Shown here piece after piece: positions 18,804 to 29,839 of a stretch of 64,000 nt of DNA. A program made the translations under genes and the position numbers. How positions within the stretch are numbered: the stretch's first letter is position 1; each line of letters begins with the position of its first letter. The notes beneath the pieces were generated by a model. The model was given only the letters and a program-made list of their open reading frames with translations, ran no database searches and was not told where the DNA came from. The stretch is from Adiantum capillus-veneris (taxonomy: Eukaryota > Streptophyta > Polypodiopsida > Polypodiales > Pteridaceae): contig CM043942.1 in assembly GCA_014529385.2 (NCBI GenBank), positions 22,960,991-23,024,990 on the forward strand, given 5' to 3'.

Positions 18804-19761
18804 TGTTGACCGCGGGGTCAACAACACAACATAACTCAAGTTTCGTACCAAAGTCTTATCTTTTGCGAGTTATGAAATGCTGCGGATTATGGCTATAAAC
18901 GTCATTTGTAATGAGTAGTTATTCTAGTTTCAAAAGCCAGGGTGCAATGTCACTTCCAGATTGTAAATACAAAGCCATTTGACCCTTTCAACCCCATTTT
19001 TGGTTAAACCTAAGGTAGCCTTAGTATATAAGGTACCTAGGTCATTTTGTAAAGAAGACTTTAATCATAATCAAAGTTTGAGCGCTGCCGTCTACTGTGT
19101 GTGAGAGAGAAAGAGAGTGAGCGTGAGCTTCATCCTCTCACTACGCCCGGCTCGCTCAACACATTGGAGATTCGACTGCACCATTGCTGTAGGCTCGAGG
19201 AGAGCTATGAGACGACGCCAAGCATTCCACGCGAGACGAAGCGCACACGCCGATGCATCTACGAGCTATTTGTGGCTGTAAGTGTATCAAACGATGTCTG
19301 TTTTCTGCGTGCTAGTAGTCTATAGAATCGTGGCGACATAAGCTACGCATAGGTACTCATAAATTTCAGTTTCGGGCACTTTCAAAATTCATCTCTGTCA
19401 TCCTATGCGTTTTCCACAGACGGATTTAGAGTTAGGGTTTTGAGTGTAGAAGCTTGGGGACAGGTGTATCCTAGTGAGGGGATGGTGTTCCTTAAGTTTC
19501 GTACGAATCTGGCATGATTAGGCGAGTTACCTTCCGTATGTGTGTATGCGGCTAGGTGGTGTAGTTGAGAGCAGTGAGGTTCTTGATTGTGGTTTAGTTG
19601 GCCTTCCAGAGTGTTGTATGTGTAGGATGGTCTCAGCCTGACAAGCTAGAGAGATTTCCTCCGTGTGTCGATCATGTCATCTGTGTCCTTGATTGACATT
19701 ATGTTGATCTAGGTAGTGTTTGCATGCACTTCATGGGTGTGTGAGTCGCTCCCGTCCAACA
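18804..19761 (+). repeat. Gpr-D 3' LTR
   Basis: 958-bp copy of 8852-9809 followed by the duplication CACAT. TATA box at 19025-19032. Confidence 0.95.
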
Positions 19762-19766
19762 CACAT

Positions 19767-19958
19767 CTGCCGCAAGCATGTCTACTCTTTAGTTTATTTC
19801 ATTCTCCCAAGTAGAGTGACAAATTATGCTTTTGGGAGACGTTGTCATCACAAACATGATTGAAAGCATGCTTAGTATTTAAATTTTTGCACAATAAAAA
19901 GAGAACTAGTCTTATAAGACAAAAACATTGATCATTTAAAAGAAATATGTACATTTGC
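19767..19958 (-). other. Chr-B 3' noncoding segment, right of Gpr-D
   Basis: Continues 8692-8851 once Gpr-D is removed. It lies just downstream of the pol end on the minus strand. AT-rich, no gene seen. Confidence 0.55.
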
Positions 19959-21290
19959 TTACTCTAATGGAGCATTGTAAGCATTGACAAGGTTCATACT
20001 ATCCTTAAGCTGTAGTTCTTGCATCCATCTAGCATCTTCAAAAGGATAATTTTTGAACTTAATAAGATACTGTTGAATAATCTTACCATGTTGTAGTACG
20101 TTGTCTTCATGCCAAAGGATAGCTTCGGGTTGTAGCACCTCTTCTTGATCTTTGATGTCGAAAGGGTCTTCAGTAATTGGTTCACTTGGTGGATCTCCTT
20201 TGTAGGGCTTGATTGAGATCACATGAGAAGCATTGTGTATGAGACAATGGTAGGGAAAATTTAGTTGATAAGCCATCTCATTGGTTGACTTAAAATTTTT
20301 AAAAGGACCATAGTATATTTTTGTTAGTTTAGCATAATACTTTTGATGGCCCGTAGGATTTTTGCCTGTTGTTTGCCTCAATCAAGCCTTGGGAAACTTA
20401 AGTAAGACCCAATCATTTTCTTTGAATGTTAAGGCCCTTTTGTGCTTGTCAGCAACAGCTTTTTGCCTTTTTTGAGAGATGGATATAGCCTCCTTAATCT
20501 TTTGAAAAGATTCGTGTAGGTCACGGCTATACTTATCGACAAGGAAGATCTTCCCACCTACTTTAAGTAAAAAGGAACTTTTAGGTCTTCCCTCAATGAT
20601 TTCAGAAGGTGTTTTTTCCTAGAAGTATGGACAATATTATTGTACGCATACTCTACAATAGGGGTAAGTACTTCTCCCATTGTGAGTGTTGATCTACTTC
20701 TGTAACATAGGTCTTTAGTAGATCAAGGATCTAAGATTGGCTATGTCGCTTTGGCCATCCGTTTGTGGGTGATAGGGTGAAGAAAAATTGAATCTTGTAC
20801 CCTAGATTTTCAAAGAGACCTTTCCAAAAATTACTGGTCATTGTAGGATCTCCATCTGGTACAATGGATGTTGGCAATCCATGGTCTTTGAAATTATGGG
20901 ATATGAAGAGAGTTGCCATTTGGTGTGTCTTAATAGTCTTTTTGACAGGAGTAAAGTGTGCTTGCTTGCTAAACCTGTCAACTATTGTCCATATTCCCAT
21001 ATTCCCATGGATAGACTTGGGTAATCTAAAGATAAAATTCATGTACTCTCCCATGGTGAATTAGGGATTGGAAATGGTTGGAGTAATCCAAGTTGCTTCC
21101 CTCTATCATACTTAGTCTTTTGGCATACCACAAATTTTGAAACATACTCTTGTATGTCTAGTTTCATTGTAGGCCAATAGAAGTATGTCTCTACTCCTTG
21201 GAGAGTAGCTTGAATGCCTCTATGCCTCGCATAGGGAGGAGCATGGGATTCATACATGACTTTCTCCCACGAAGGGAGTGGGTAACACAT
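19959..21290 (-). pseudogene. Chr-B integrase with chromodomain-like C-terminus
   Basis: Read right to left: zinc-binding region with HRG and CQKTK (HRGIQATLQGVETYFYWP, 21039-21290), catalytic core fragment (IWTIVDRFSKQAHFTP, GLPTSIVPDGDPTMTSNFWK, 20731-21054), then the C-terminal part (19959-20381) with YYGPFKNF...AYQLNFP and a chromodomain-like tail (QQYLIKFKNYPFEDARWM). In chromoviruses such a tail directs integration to particular chromatin. Broken by several stops and shifts. The second catalytic Asp region reads VPDGDPTM where VSDRDP is usual. Confidence 0.8.
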
Positions 21291-21750
21291 AGCCTATTGC
21301 CAAGGAGAAGATAACCATCCTGCAAGGTGAATGGTTCTTCTTTCTTCCCCAAAGCAAAGGCTGATATTATGTCTTTAAAGTCAGGGCTAGTAGCATACTC
21401 ATCTATCAGAGAAGATAGATCATTGTGAGTTGCTATAGACACCGCATTAACTTTTTTTCGTCGTGAAAGTGCATCGGCCACTTGATTGTGCTTACTAGCT
21501 ATGTGAGCAATATGAAAATAAAATTGCGAAAAAATAATTTCCCACCTTATTTGTTTGTTGAAAAGCTTGGTTTGCGTCATGATGTACTTGAGACTTTGGT
21601 GGTCAGTTCGTAGAATAAATGGAGTCCCCAATAGATAGTGCTTCCATGTGTCTAGGATATGTAGAACAACTAAAATCTCTTTCTCATAATGCCTAATCCC
21701 CGTTCACAGTATTGAGCCTTCAGCTCTCATATGCTATGGCATACCCTTCT
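21191..21750 (-). pseudogene. Chr-B RNase H remnant
   Basis: GTPFILRTDHQSLKYI and SKHNQVADALSRR are the standard RNase H C-terminal signatures of Ty3/gypsy pol. The N-terminal part toward RT (about 21750-22080) is present only as frameshifted pieces. Confidence 0.8.
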
Positions 21751-22079
21751 TAAAGCAAGACTGCTCCAAGGTAATCACAACAAGCATCACATTGGGCCTC
21801 AAATGGCTTTGAGAGATTTGGAAGCATAAGGACTGGTTGAGAGGTAAGCTTCTCTTTGAGCTTGTCAAAAGCACTCCTTAGTAGTCCATGAATACTTAAT
21901 GTTCTTCTTTGTTAAGTCATGTAATGGTCCTGCTATTTGAGAGAATTTTGCTATGAAGCATTTCCTGTATCCATACATACCAATAAAGCTTCTTAGTTCA
22001 TGTAAATTTCTTGGATTAGGCCATCTTTTATTACCTCCAACTTTGATGGATCAAGTATTGAATCTCTTGAAGAAAAAAT

Positions 22080-22680
22080 TTACTTTTCTTTCGATTCTGA
22101 AAAAGCTCGTTCTCCCTCAATGATTGAAAAATCACTTGGAGATGTTGCTTGTGTTCCTCCAAGGACTTGGAGATGTTGCTTATGTTCCTCCAAGGACTTG
22201 GAGTAGATGATGATATCATCAAAGAACACTCCTATGAATTTGTGGTAGGGTCTAAAGATTTTCTCCACTAAATGATTGAACATGGTCAGTGCAATAGTCA
22301 AGCCAAAAGGCATGACTAGATATTCATAAAGACCAAACATTGTACGAAATGTGGTTTTTAAGATATCTTCATCCACTATCCTTATTTGATGATAACCACT
22401 TTTAAGGTAAATCCTACTGAAGTAGGTAGAGCCTTGTAGCTTATCCAATAGATCTTCTATCCAAGGCACGATAAATCTATTTTTGATAGTGATATGGTTT
22501 AGTGCTCGATAGTCTACACACATGCGGTATGTACCATCTTTCTTTTGTACTAAAAGGACTGGAGAACAAAAGGGAGAGGAGCTAGGCCTCACCATCCCTT
22601 TGTCTACCAATTCTTCTACTTGCCTCATGATCTCCTCCTGTTGAGCTTGGGAAACTCGATAAGAAGGCTTATTAGGCGGT
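22080..22680 (-). pseudogene. Chr-B reverse transcriptase remnant
   Basis: 182-aa open piece with gypsy RT blocks: SSPFCSPVLLVQKKDGTYRM, CVDYRALNHITIKNRF, YLVMPFGL and the catalytic FFDDIIIYSKSLEEHKQHLQV. FSRIYLKSGYHQIRI carries Tyr where the first catalytic Asp belongs, and FFDD replaces the usual F/Y-L-DD, so it is dead. A direct duplication of about 32 bp (22140-22205) repeats the LEEHKQHLQV codons and shifts the frame at the end. Confidence 0.88.
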
Positions 22681-23054
22681 GAGCTTCCTAGTAGGAGCTC
22701 AATTCGATGAACACATCTTGGAATCCTTTTAGAAAATTAGACAAGTCTAACTCTTCTTGATTCCTACCATTTACACTTGATGAAACATTAGGACCTTTTA
22801 GGGACTCTTTGACAAAAATCATGTACGCAAAAAATGAGCTTTTCATTGATTTATCAAAAGAAGGAGGATTTACAAGTGGTATAGTACGACCAGACTCACT
22901 AGCATCTATGTACATGCTCTTTTCCCTGTAGGTGAAGTAGATTCTCCTTTAGGGAACTTCATGTTGGTAGCCATGTGGTTGAACCATGGTGCCCTAGGAT
23001 AGCATCCTCATGTTGGAGAGGAGAGATGAAAGAGTCTTCTTTGTTGAGGCATCT

Positions 23055-24228
23055 TTATACATGAAGTCTCAATTTCCCAATTAAGGGAGTAACAGAGGCT
23101 TGTTGTCCCTTGAAAGTTGTGTCAGCCGTTACAATATCTCCCAACTCAAAAGCTTGAATGCCCAACTTGGTGGCAAACTCCATTGATATGAAACTGTGAG
23201 TGGATCCAGGGTTGAACAAGATGAAGGCATCATGCTCCCTTACCTTTCCCCAAGCATAGGAGAGAGGTGATCCATTGCAATGAGCATACTCTTTTGGAGC
23301 TTTGATAGTGGAAGCTCTAAGAGTCTCAATGCGGTCATTTCTCTTGGGGCAAGAACAATAGCCATGTCCTTGATCCCCACACTTAAAACATTTGTGGTCC
23401 TTGAAAAAAGCTTTAAGCTCTTTAGGATAGAATTTGCTTTTACCTTTGTAAACTCCCTTCTCCTTGGACAAATTGTTGTTGTTGTTGGAATTGCCTTGGG
23501 AAGAATTTTGGGCATTGGTTTTCCCCTTTGCATCACTTTTGTCTTTGATTTCCATGGGCTTGACATTCCATCAGCCCCTTGTTGGAAATTGATGCACAAA
23601 GCAACCATAGTGTGGTGGATTACTTTGGTTATAGGCCATTGGGAGTTGACATACTCAGCCATCTCTTCAGGTAATCCCGTATAGAATTGCTGCTTTTTCT
23701 CGACAAAGTCTATCTTTTGGGAGACAGTAGCCTTGGGATGTAAAATCCAAAACTTGTCCACGTATTTGTGGATAGGCTCAGGGAGAGAAGTTTCAAACCC
23801 CTCCACTCATTAAGCGATTTATCCTTTGCATCACTGGCAAGCAATTGTTTCATGATGGAAACTCGTAGAGTTTTCCATGTCTTTGGGGCTTCACTATTGC
23901 CACGAAGGCTAGCCCACCATTTACAAGACAATTTCTAGAAGTGCATAGCTACATGGTGTATCTTGGAGGACTCTATGAAGCCCTCGTCTCCAAAGGCCAC
24001 ATCAAATTGTTGGATGAAGGCCGATACTTTGTTGGTAGCAGCAAAGGTGCCATCATAGGTGAGAAAATAGATACTCTTTCCTCCCTCTTTGAACTTCTTG
24101 AGCTTTTGTGACCTTGGTCATGCAGGGTAAGATTTGCGATGTTTTGTCACTTGTATTCTCTAAGAGAATAGCCATAGCTTTCATGGGAAGAGAAGGAAGG
24201 TGAAGACGAAGGAGAAGACGGTGACCTC
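23055..24228 (-). pseudogene. Chr-B gag and protease remnant
   Basis: The zinc knuckle CFKCGDQGHGYC (near 23385) follows a Gag C-terminal region rich in Asn and Lys. Just downstream is the gypsy protease motif, here FNPGSTHSFIS where FDPGSTHSFIS is normal, so the catalytic Asp is Asn. 23240-23931 holds more Gag in other frames (WWASLRG, LLASDAKDKSLNEWRG). The gag N-terminus continues at 35746-35725 on the far side of Non-C, reading MGKGKKRSPSSPSSS across the junction. Confidence 0.8.
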
Positions 24229-24531
24229 TGTAAAGTGTGAGTCAAGGAGAGGAGAGTGGATTTATCCCACATGATGTAGAGCAAGACTGTAGAGCTACTT
24301 AAAGCTCATTTCATGAATGAATAAACAACAACTTCATTTTGCACTACATGCTTGTCTATGGTGAGCCTGTGCTAAGCTAAGTCAATACTCAAGATTGTGT
24401 TTATGAGTCCAAGCTAATTCTATCTTGGAACCTTATTCACTTGAGTGATAATCTTGCTTACACACACACTCACACATTGACACTATGTATCTCTTTCATC
24501 CACCCTAGCTAGCACGATCCAATTCCTAACA
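24229..24531 (+). repeat. Non-C 5' LTR
   Basis: Starts TGTAAAGTGTGAGTCAAGG and ends CAATTCCTAACA. 303 bp. Confidence 0.94.
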
Positions 24532-24533
24532 TT

Positions 24534-24545
24534 TGGTATCAGAGC
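24534..24545 (+). promoter_or_regulatory. Non-C primer-binding site, initiator-Met tRNA type
   Basis: TGGTATCAGAGC two bases after the 5' LTR. Confidence 0.92.
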
Positions 24546-25535
24546 CATGGTGTGCTAGCTAGGATTATCATTATGCATTAGTGTGTGTTAATTATTAGCA
24601 TCTCCATTAGATCGATTAGCATTTCATTGCTACGGTCCATTAACATTTTCATAACTAGTTGCATCTCACTAATTAAGCACTAATCTAGTTATGGGTGGGC
24701 ATGTCGTTGGCACTACCAAGAGGTCACTACCCTCCACGGCTAGATAGGCTTGATTAGGGAGAAGATTAGTATCCAATTTTTGCATACTCTAGTCATTTTT
24801 GTGTCCTAGTTTGCACCTCCAATTAATCTCTCCACCTTTGCAATCACCTAACAACATTGACCTCATCCCGAAGTGCTCATTTCAAGCTTTCCATAGAGCC
24901 TTCAAGCTCTGCAATCCGATCCCAAGAACTCCATTAAACCTACCCTCAAAGTTGCTTGTATTTAGGTGTGTGTGTGTGTGGAAGTCTGCTACTATCGAAT
25001 TTAACAATCTATTTTTAGGAGCTCCATCACAAGCAATCACGTGGGCTTTGTTGCCTAGTGCACCACAAAAAGGGACTTTGGCTTGTGGGGTCCGAGGCTC
25101 AAATTGGATTACTTGATTTGGGCAAGCTGGGCGGATCCGAAAATACAATCCAAACCGGTTTTTGAGCAAGGCGGGTCCGTTGGAGAGCATTCCCGCGCGA
25201 AGTGTTTTTCTTCGGCGCTGCCTGCTGCCCGAAGCTTGCTTGACTGCGCCTGCCTGGAAAACTACCCTGCTGCCTGGCCATGCCCGCCTTGCATTAGCAC
25301 CGGATCCCGTGCCATTGCTCTTAAGGCCCCCCTTCCCGCGTTGACTCAAGAGCCCAATCAAGCAACCTCTCCCACGAGCTTGCTGCCTCAAGCCTCCGAT
25401 ACCTTCAGGCAGCCAGTCCCACAGGGCTAAGCTTGAAGTTGTTTCCACCTGCAGATAAGCCTTAAGCACCATCATAAAAGGAGCTATTCCCATAGCTCAC
25501 ACAAAGAACTCCGAGTGGAAGAGATAAAGCAACCT

Positions 25536-25615
25536 AAGGCTTTGATCTCAACAATTCTTGTCCGAAGAACTTCAAAAGGCTTTGATCTCAACAATTCTTG
25601 TCCGAAGAACTTCAA
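25536..25615 (+). repeat. Tandem duplication, period 40 bp
   Basis: Two adjacent copies of a unit containing GGCTTTGATCTCAACAATTC. Inside Non-C. Confidence 0.93.
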
Positions 25616-25819
25616 AAAGCTTTTATTTGGTTGTTTCAAAACCTGAAGCAACATGGGATCTTCGGCCCAAGGGTAGATTCCAATCATCAAAGAAGAACTC
25701 AAGGCTGTGAAGGGTGACTTCACCTCGAGTGAAGAGGTACTTCACATTCAGAGAGTTTTATTAAGAAGACATTAAAATTGAAATCTTGCAACCAAGCACA
25801 ACAACTTCTTGCAATGTAT

Positions 25820-25885
25820 GTAACTGTATTTGTCTACATGGATGACATTCTGTGCTTTTGTAATGGGATAGACATTGGCATTGGA
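25820..25885 (+). pseudogene. Possible reverse-transcriptase fragment (YMDD box)
   Basis: A 22-codon frame containing VFVYMDDIL at 25826-25852, ending at a TAA. The hydrophobic-Y-x-D-D-hydrophobic pattern is the RT catalytic signature, but no flanking RT motif is readable, so a chance match is possible. Confidence 0.3.
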
Positions 25886-26190
25886 GAGTCTCCAAATTGC
25901 TAAAATCTCTCCATGTGTGAAGATTTTGTGACAAAGTGTATAAGAAACACCGCATGCTTGGGCTCTCAGAGTATGACCAAGATGGAAGAGAGCATTAATT
26001 TTTTCATAAACCTTTTCATAGGATATTTAGCATATTGTTGCATGTCATTATGACACATGGAATAAAGCCTGATTGCACAACAAAAAGGGGGACAGAAGCA
26101 CTCGTTCGAGGGGAGGATACGAAGTCAAAGACCATGAAGCAGTTGAAAGCAACAATAAAAGCAATGAAGGCAAGAGACCTGCCAAAGGAT

Positions 26191-26418
26191 TGTGCGCGTA
26201 TGTCGCACGTGTACGAGCCACAAATGGCTCCAAGCACACAACAAGCCTAAACTAGTAAGCTCAAAGAAGGCGATGGTGTGTTACTCACCGCTCTACGCTT
26301 GCTTCATGGAGGATTCCTTGCCACGAAGAAGAAGGAGCCGCCGCTTCGCCGCGCTCAACTGCCTCGCCGCCGCCGTGCCTTCGTAATGCTCGATCGCCCA
26401 CACACTCTCTCTCTCTCT

Positions 26419-26479
<61 letters not shown>

Positions 26480-26793
26480 ACACACACACAAGGAGGTGAA
26501 GAAGAAGAAGATGGAGATGGAGATGGAGCAAGAGCACTCTTCTATTGCACAAATGAGAGAATGAGTGAATTTTAGGTTTAGTTGACTTTTATATGAGCTC
26601 GCCCCATTCACACTTGGGCGCCCATGCTTAGCCAACTAATCCCTTGAATGTTCCCCTTAGAGTGCGCCTCTCATCGGTGATCACTCTTACCCTTTTCCTA
26701 TTGGACCCATAAGCCCAGTACCTGACTCTACCAAATAAATAATACAATGTCCGCCGTAGGTGATAGGGTGTCCGTGAGCCGTGAGGGTTAACA
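26191..26793 (-). repeat. Gpr-G1 3' LTR
   Basis: On the minus strand it starts TGTTAACCCTCACGG and ends with GCGCACA. It contains (CT)n 26405-26440 and (CA)n 26441-26490 as read on the plus strand. Confidence 0.93.
26405..26490. repeat. Microsatellite (CT)n(CA)n in Gpr-G1 3' LTR
   Basis: Compound dinucleotide tract. The equivalent tract in the other three Gpr-G LTRs differs greatly in length. All large open frames here (Ser-Leu, His-Thr or Cys-Val runs) are artefacts of this repeat. Confidence 0.97.
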
Positions 26794-26808
26794 TGCCCCC
26801 CTTCTTGA
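26794..26808 (-). promoter_or_regulatory. Gpr-G1 polypurine tract
   Basis: Minus strand AAGAAGGGGGGCA lies directly before the 3' LTR. The same tract is at 47568-47580 in Gpr-G2. Confidence 0.8.
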
Positions 26809-28530
26809 TGTAGATTCCATCCTCGGAAGCTATTGAATTGAAGCTCGTCCGTCGAGGTAGAACAACATTTGAGATGAATGTCCTTAGCCTTCTTCAGTCT
26901 CACTGCAAAATCAAACAACATTGGCACAGTAATTGCATTCTCATAAGCGATTAAAAAGCATATGCAGTTTTAAGCAGACAAATTGATTGGTAACAGAATT
27001 TTAAACAATTTGTCAGCCAATAAAAATTAAATTGCAATATAATCAAATGCAGTTTTAGGCAGACAAATTGATTGGTAATAGAATTTTAAACAATTTGTCA
27101 GCCAATAAAAATTAAATTGCAATATAATCAAATGCATAAACAGATGTAAAGGTAAAAAATTAAACAAGTATGGGGTCGCTAATTTAACGGTCGAAAGGCA
27201 CTAAAGATCGACTATTAATACCATGGGTAAACTTCTTAATTTTCTCTGGTCAATTAAGTTGTTTAATCGCGAGAGCCAAGTATTTCATGTTCGAGGACTG
27301 ACTAGAGGCTATACCTAGAAGACCTTGTAGTTAAGCTACGATAAAAAGAATTTCTCATGAAATCATCGCCTGACTCATTATTTTTTCTGTGACCCCCCAA
27401 AGTCTTTTCAGAGTGATTCAATTATTATGTGTGTGCTTATTTTGTATGCCTTGGGTTTTTTGCTTTTCAAGGAAAAGCGCCCACACTGGGAACCTCTAGG
27501 GCTCTAGTACCATAGGCGATACATGTGAGTGAAGTACCAAATCAAGCTGAGATTTCTCTTCCAGCTTAAGATTTTACATTGTGGCACTTTGATTTTTTGT
27601 TTGTTCATTTTCAGCATTTTAATTTTGTAACTTTGGGGGGTCATATAACACTGATACACCTCCCCAGGCTCATCACACAAATAAACTCCCTTTATAATAC
27701 TTAAGCTAAAGGTCAATAGGGTCAAGCCCACTAGAAAGCCCTAGTACATTTCACACAATGCTGCCTAAATCGGATTAAGAACATAAGTAACCATTGATTA
27801 TTAGGAAGGCATTCCCCATGGTATTAAGAGAAGATCTATAACACCTAACTTGGTCAAACTAGCTTAGTCGGACTGCTTGATTTTTAAATCTAGACAAGTG
27901 ATTATGACAAAAAATTACATTGAATTTAATGTTTGGTACTAAGCAAATGCGTTGAATATTATGCTACCAATCACAATCAAAGTAGACAAACATGGATGCA
28001 AAAAGATAAGGGGCAATGCTAATGGACAAGAAACACCTGCTTGTGTCGATGGTCGCGCTTGATTTGAAGTGTGAATGAGAGAAAGATCCCATGAAGGTCT
28101 AAATCCTAACAAAAGCAACACGTTCCTGTACACACTAAGAAACACAAAGAATACCTCTAGGAGGCACATCAGTGGGAAGAAAAAACTTTTCTAATTACTC
28201 AACTCTAAAACAGAAACACTCCTATCATACTAATTCTACCTACCCTCCATCACTCGAGTGATGAGGATCAAAGGTGTTTTATGGCATAGGTTTCTGTTTC
28301 AGTGTACCGGATGCGAATGTGTAGGTCTGAGTCAATGTTTTGACTTTAATTGTGCAAACTCATTTGCTAATTGCTCTTGCTCTTTTTTTTCTTTTTTTTT
28401 TTTAATGAGTATAAGGCTATGTATATACATTCCCTAAGATTGGAGATTAAGAGGTCAGGGAAAAAGGTTGAGAGGGAAGCAAGTGAATGATGGACGTCAA
28501 CAAACACTCCCCCCTTCCTTGGGTAGATCA
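26809..28530 (-). other. Gpr-G1 3' noncoding region
   Basis: About 1.7 kb closely matching 47580-49545 of Gpr-G2. No supported gene. Short frames such as 27939-28169 also occur in Gpr-G2 (48769-48996), but the DNA as a whole is conserved equally, so this is not evidence of coding. It occupies the place where pol would be. Confidence 0.65.
26964..27133. repeat. Tandem duplication, period 85 bp, specific to Gpr-G1
   Basis: Two copies of a unit containing GACAAATTGATTGGTAA. Gpr-G2 has only one copy at about 47870. Confidence 0.9.
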
Positions 28531-29839
28531 TACCGTTTGAAATGAGCTTGTCACCCTTTGAAACCAATTGTTCCGGTTGGTAATAGGTGGGGATTTTTTC
28601 CAATAGTTTCCTATTACCTTAGGTGCCTCGTCGAGTTGCAAGGGTGGTAAGGTACTCTCCCAGGATCGAACTTGAAGTGGTTCTTCAGGTGATTCTTGAA
28701 CACTGGGAGGTGTGGATTTCTTTGTAGCTTTATGAACGTCCACTATTGTAGGTGGAGACTGTGGAGAAGCTTTTACCTCTATGGATGCATTACATGAGGA
28801 GCTAGAAGCTTCATGGGACTCCCCCCTTCGTGAGCTAGGTGGAACAAATTGTTCTTTCTTCGGTACCCAAACTAGCTCTAGAACGAGTGTGTAGCATTCT
28901 ATGATTTTTTTCTTTCCGCGATTGTTGATTTGTTTTGGAGCTACGGGATTGGGCTCACATGGGTTAGGTGACACGTAAGAACACAATCTACGTTTTGGCA
29001 CCCAGATTTGATCATTTCCTTGGTAGTAGCCTTGGGCTTCCAATAGTTGTTTAGGAATCCAGCGCCATGTTTTCTTATATTTCTTGGAGCAAGTGGAACG
29101 TTTCTTACAAGGCTTCTATTTTTTTGCACTAGCCATGGTTGCTAAAGACTTTAGGGACCCACTTGTATGTTTTCTTCGTTATATTAGGATGAGTCTTTCC
29201 AGAAGCTATATGCATTGCTTGTAGCATATTTAAGGGTACGAGTGGTGGCATTTCATCCCCCTCAGGTGTTACCCAGGTTGTTTCCCTGTTTCCCCAAGTG
29301 TCTATGGTTGCTGCTAGGTGGACCCAATCCACATTGTCCGACTCAGTCATCCCAGGTAGTACATCCATATAAGGAGAATCTTCCCGAACATCAGTGTCCG
29401 CTTTACACGTGTAACAATACTGCAATGGGGCCGAGCGAACTGTGGTGTCAGATCTATGATCAATTATAAACTTGTTTCCTAGAGGATGTGCTCGACCCGT
29501 CACAAGATCCACTCGAATGACAGAATCTTGGAACTGCAAGTAGACATGGTTTTTAGACCAGTCATGCACCATTTTTACTTCCCTCATGAAAGGATGTCCT
29601 AAGATCATCTCCGATGCCATAGTGTGTTTGGAGAAATCCATAACAATGAAGGTAATCCTTATTTTATGTCCAAAGACCTTGATCTTGAGATATTCTAACA
29701 TCCCAATAGGTTTAACAATAGACCCATTGGCCATCTTCACTACTATGGTTGTGGTTGCAAGGTGAGGTCTTCCCATAGTTTCCCACCAATTTTTAGTCAC
29801 AATGCTAACCCCAACGCCACCATCAAGGATTACCTTCAC
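28531..29839 (-). pseudogene. Gpr-G1 protease and W-[IV]-P-K tail
   Basis: The protease begins near 29839 with VILDGGVGVSIVTKNWW, a D-G-G catalytic triplet instead of D-S/T-G, followed by VVKMANGSIVKPIGM and MILGHPFMREVKMVHDW, clearly homologous to the Gpr-D protease. Downstream are four W-[IV]-P-K motifs at 29150-29161 (YKWVPKV), 29050-29061 (WIPK), 28993-29004 (QIWVPKR) and 28858-28869 (LVWVPKKE). The last three share one frame and the first precedes a frameshift. The tail also has Ser/Pro-rich segments. It would act as the maturation protease. D-G-G is also known in some plant gypsy proteases, so activity cannot be judged. Confidence 0.78.

Larger units (their letters stand above)
8852..19761 (+). 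mobile_element. Gpr-D: gag-protease LTR retrotransposon lacking RT, RNase H and integrase
   Basis: 10,910 bp with two 958-bp LTRs (about 30 differences by eye, near 3%, many of them CG to TG or CA) and a target-site duplication CACAT at 8847-8851 and 19762-19766. The internal order is a TGGCGCC-type primer-binding site, a 2.4-kb leader with palindromic repeats, gag, a charged linker ORF, a second acidic linker, an aspartic-protease ORF with W-[IV]-P-K motifs, 1.6 kb of noncoding DNA and a polypurine tract. The PBS resembles the one used by Athila-type gypsy elements. I found no RT, RNase H or integrase motif in any frame, so polymerase and integrase would have to come from another element. 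Confidence 0.9.
24546..26190 (+). other. Non-C internal region, left part
   Basis: No intact gene. 25083-25430 is clearly more GC-rich than its surroundings and gives long open frames on both strands, none with a recognised motif, and might be captured host sequence. 25820-25880 reads VTVFVYMDDILCF, resembling the catalytic box of a reverse transcriptase, but nothing else of RT surrounds it. 25536-25615 is a perfect or near-perfect 40-bp duplication. Confidence 0.5.

Noticed and set aside
24882-25493. 203-codon open frame on the minus strand
   Set aside because: It lies antisense in the non-autonomous element Non-C, starts and ends in repetitive or compositionally biased DNA and has no recognisable motif. 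The opposite strand is also open over the GC-rich part.
26278-26552. Several overlapping frames encoding Ser-Leu, His-Thr, Cys-Val or Arg-Glu runs
   Set aside because: They are translations of the (CT)n(CA)n microsatellite. The same applies at 34591-34899, 40015-40296, 42337-42855, 47039-47410 and 56856-57312.
27939-28169. Short frame shared by Gpr-G1 and Gpr-G2 (48769-48996) as a possible extra or env-like gene
   Set aside because: The surrounding noncoding DNA is conserved to the same degree, the frame has different starts in the two copies, and no clear signal peptide or family match is visible.
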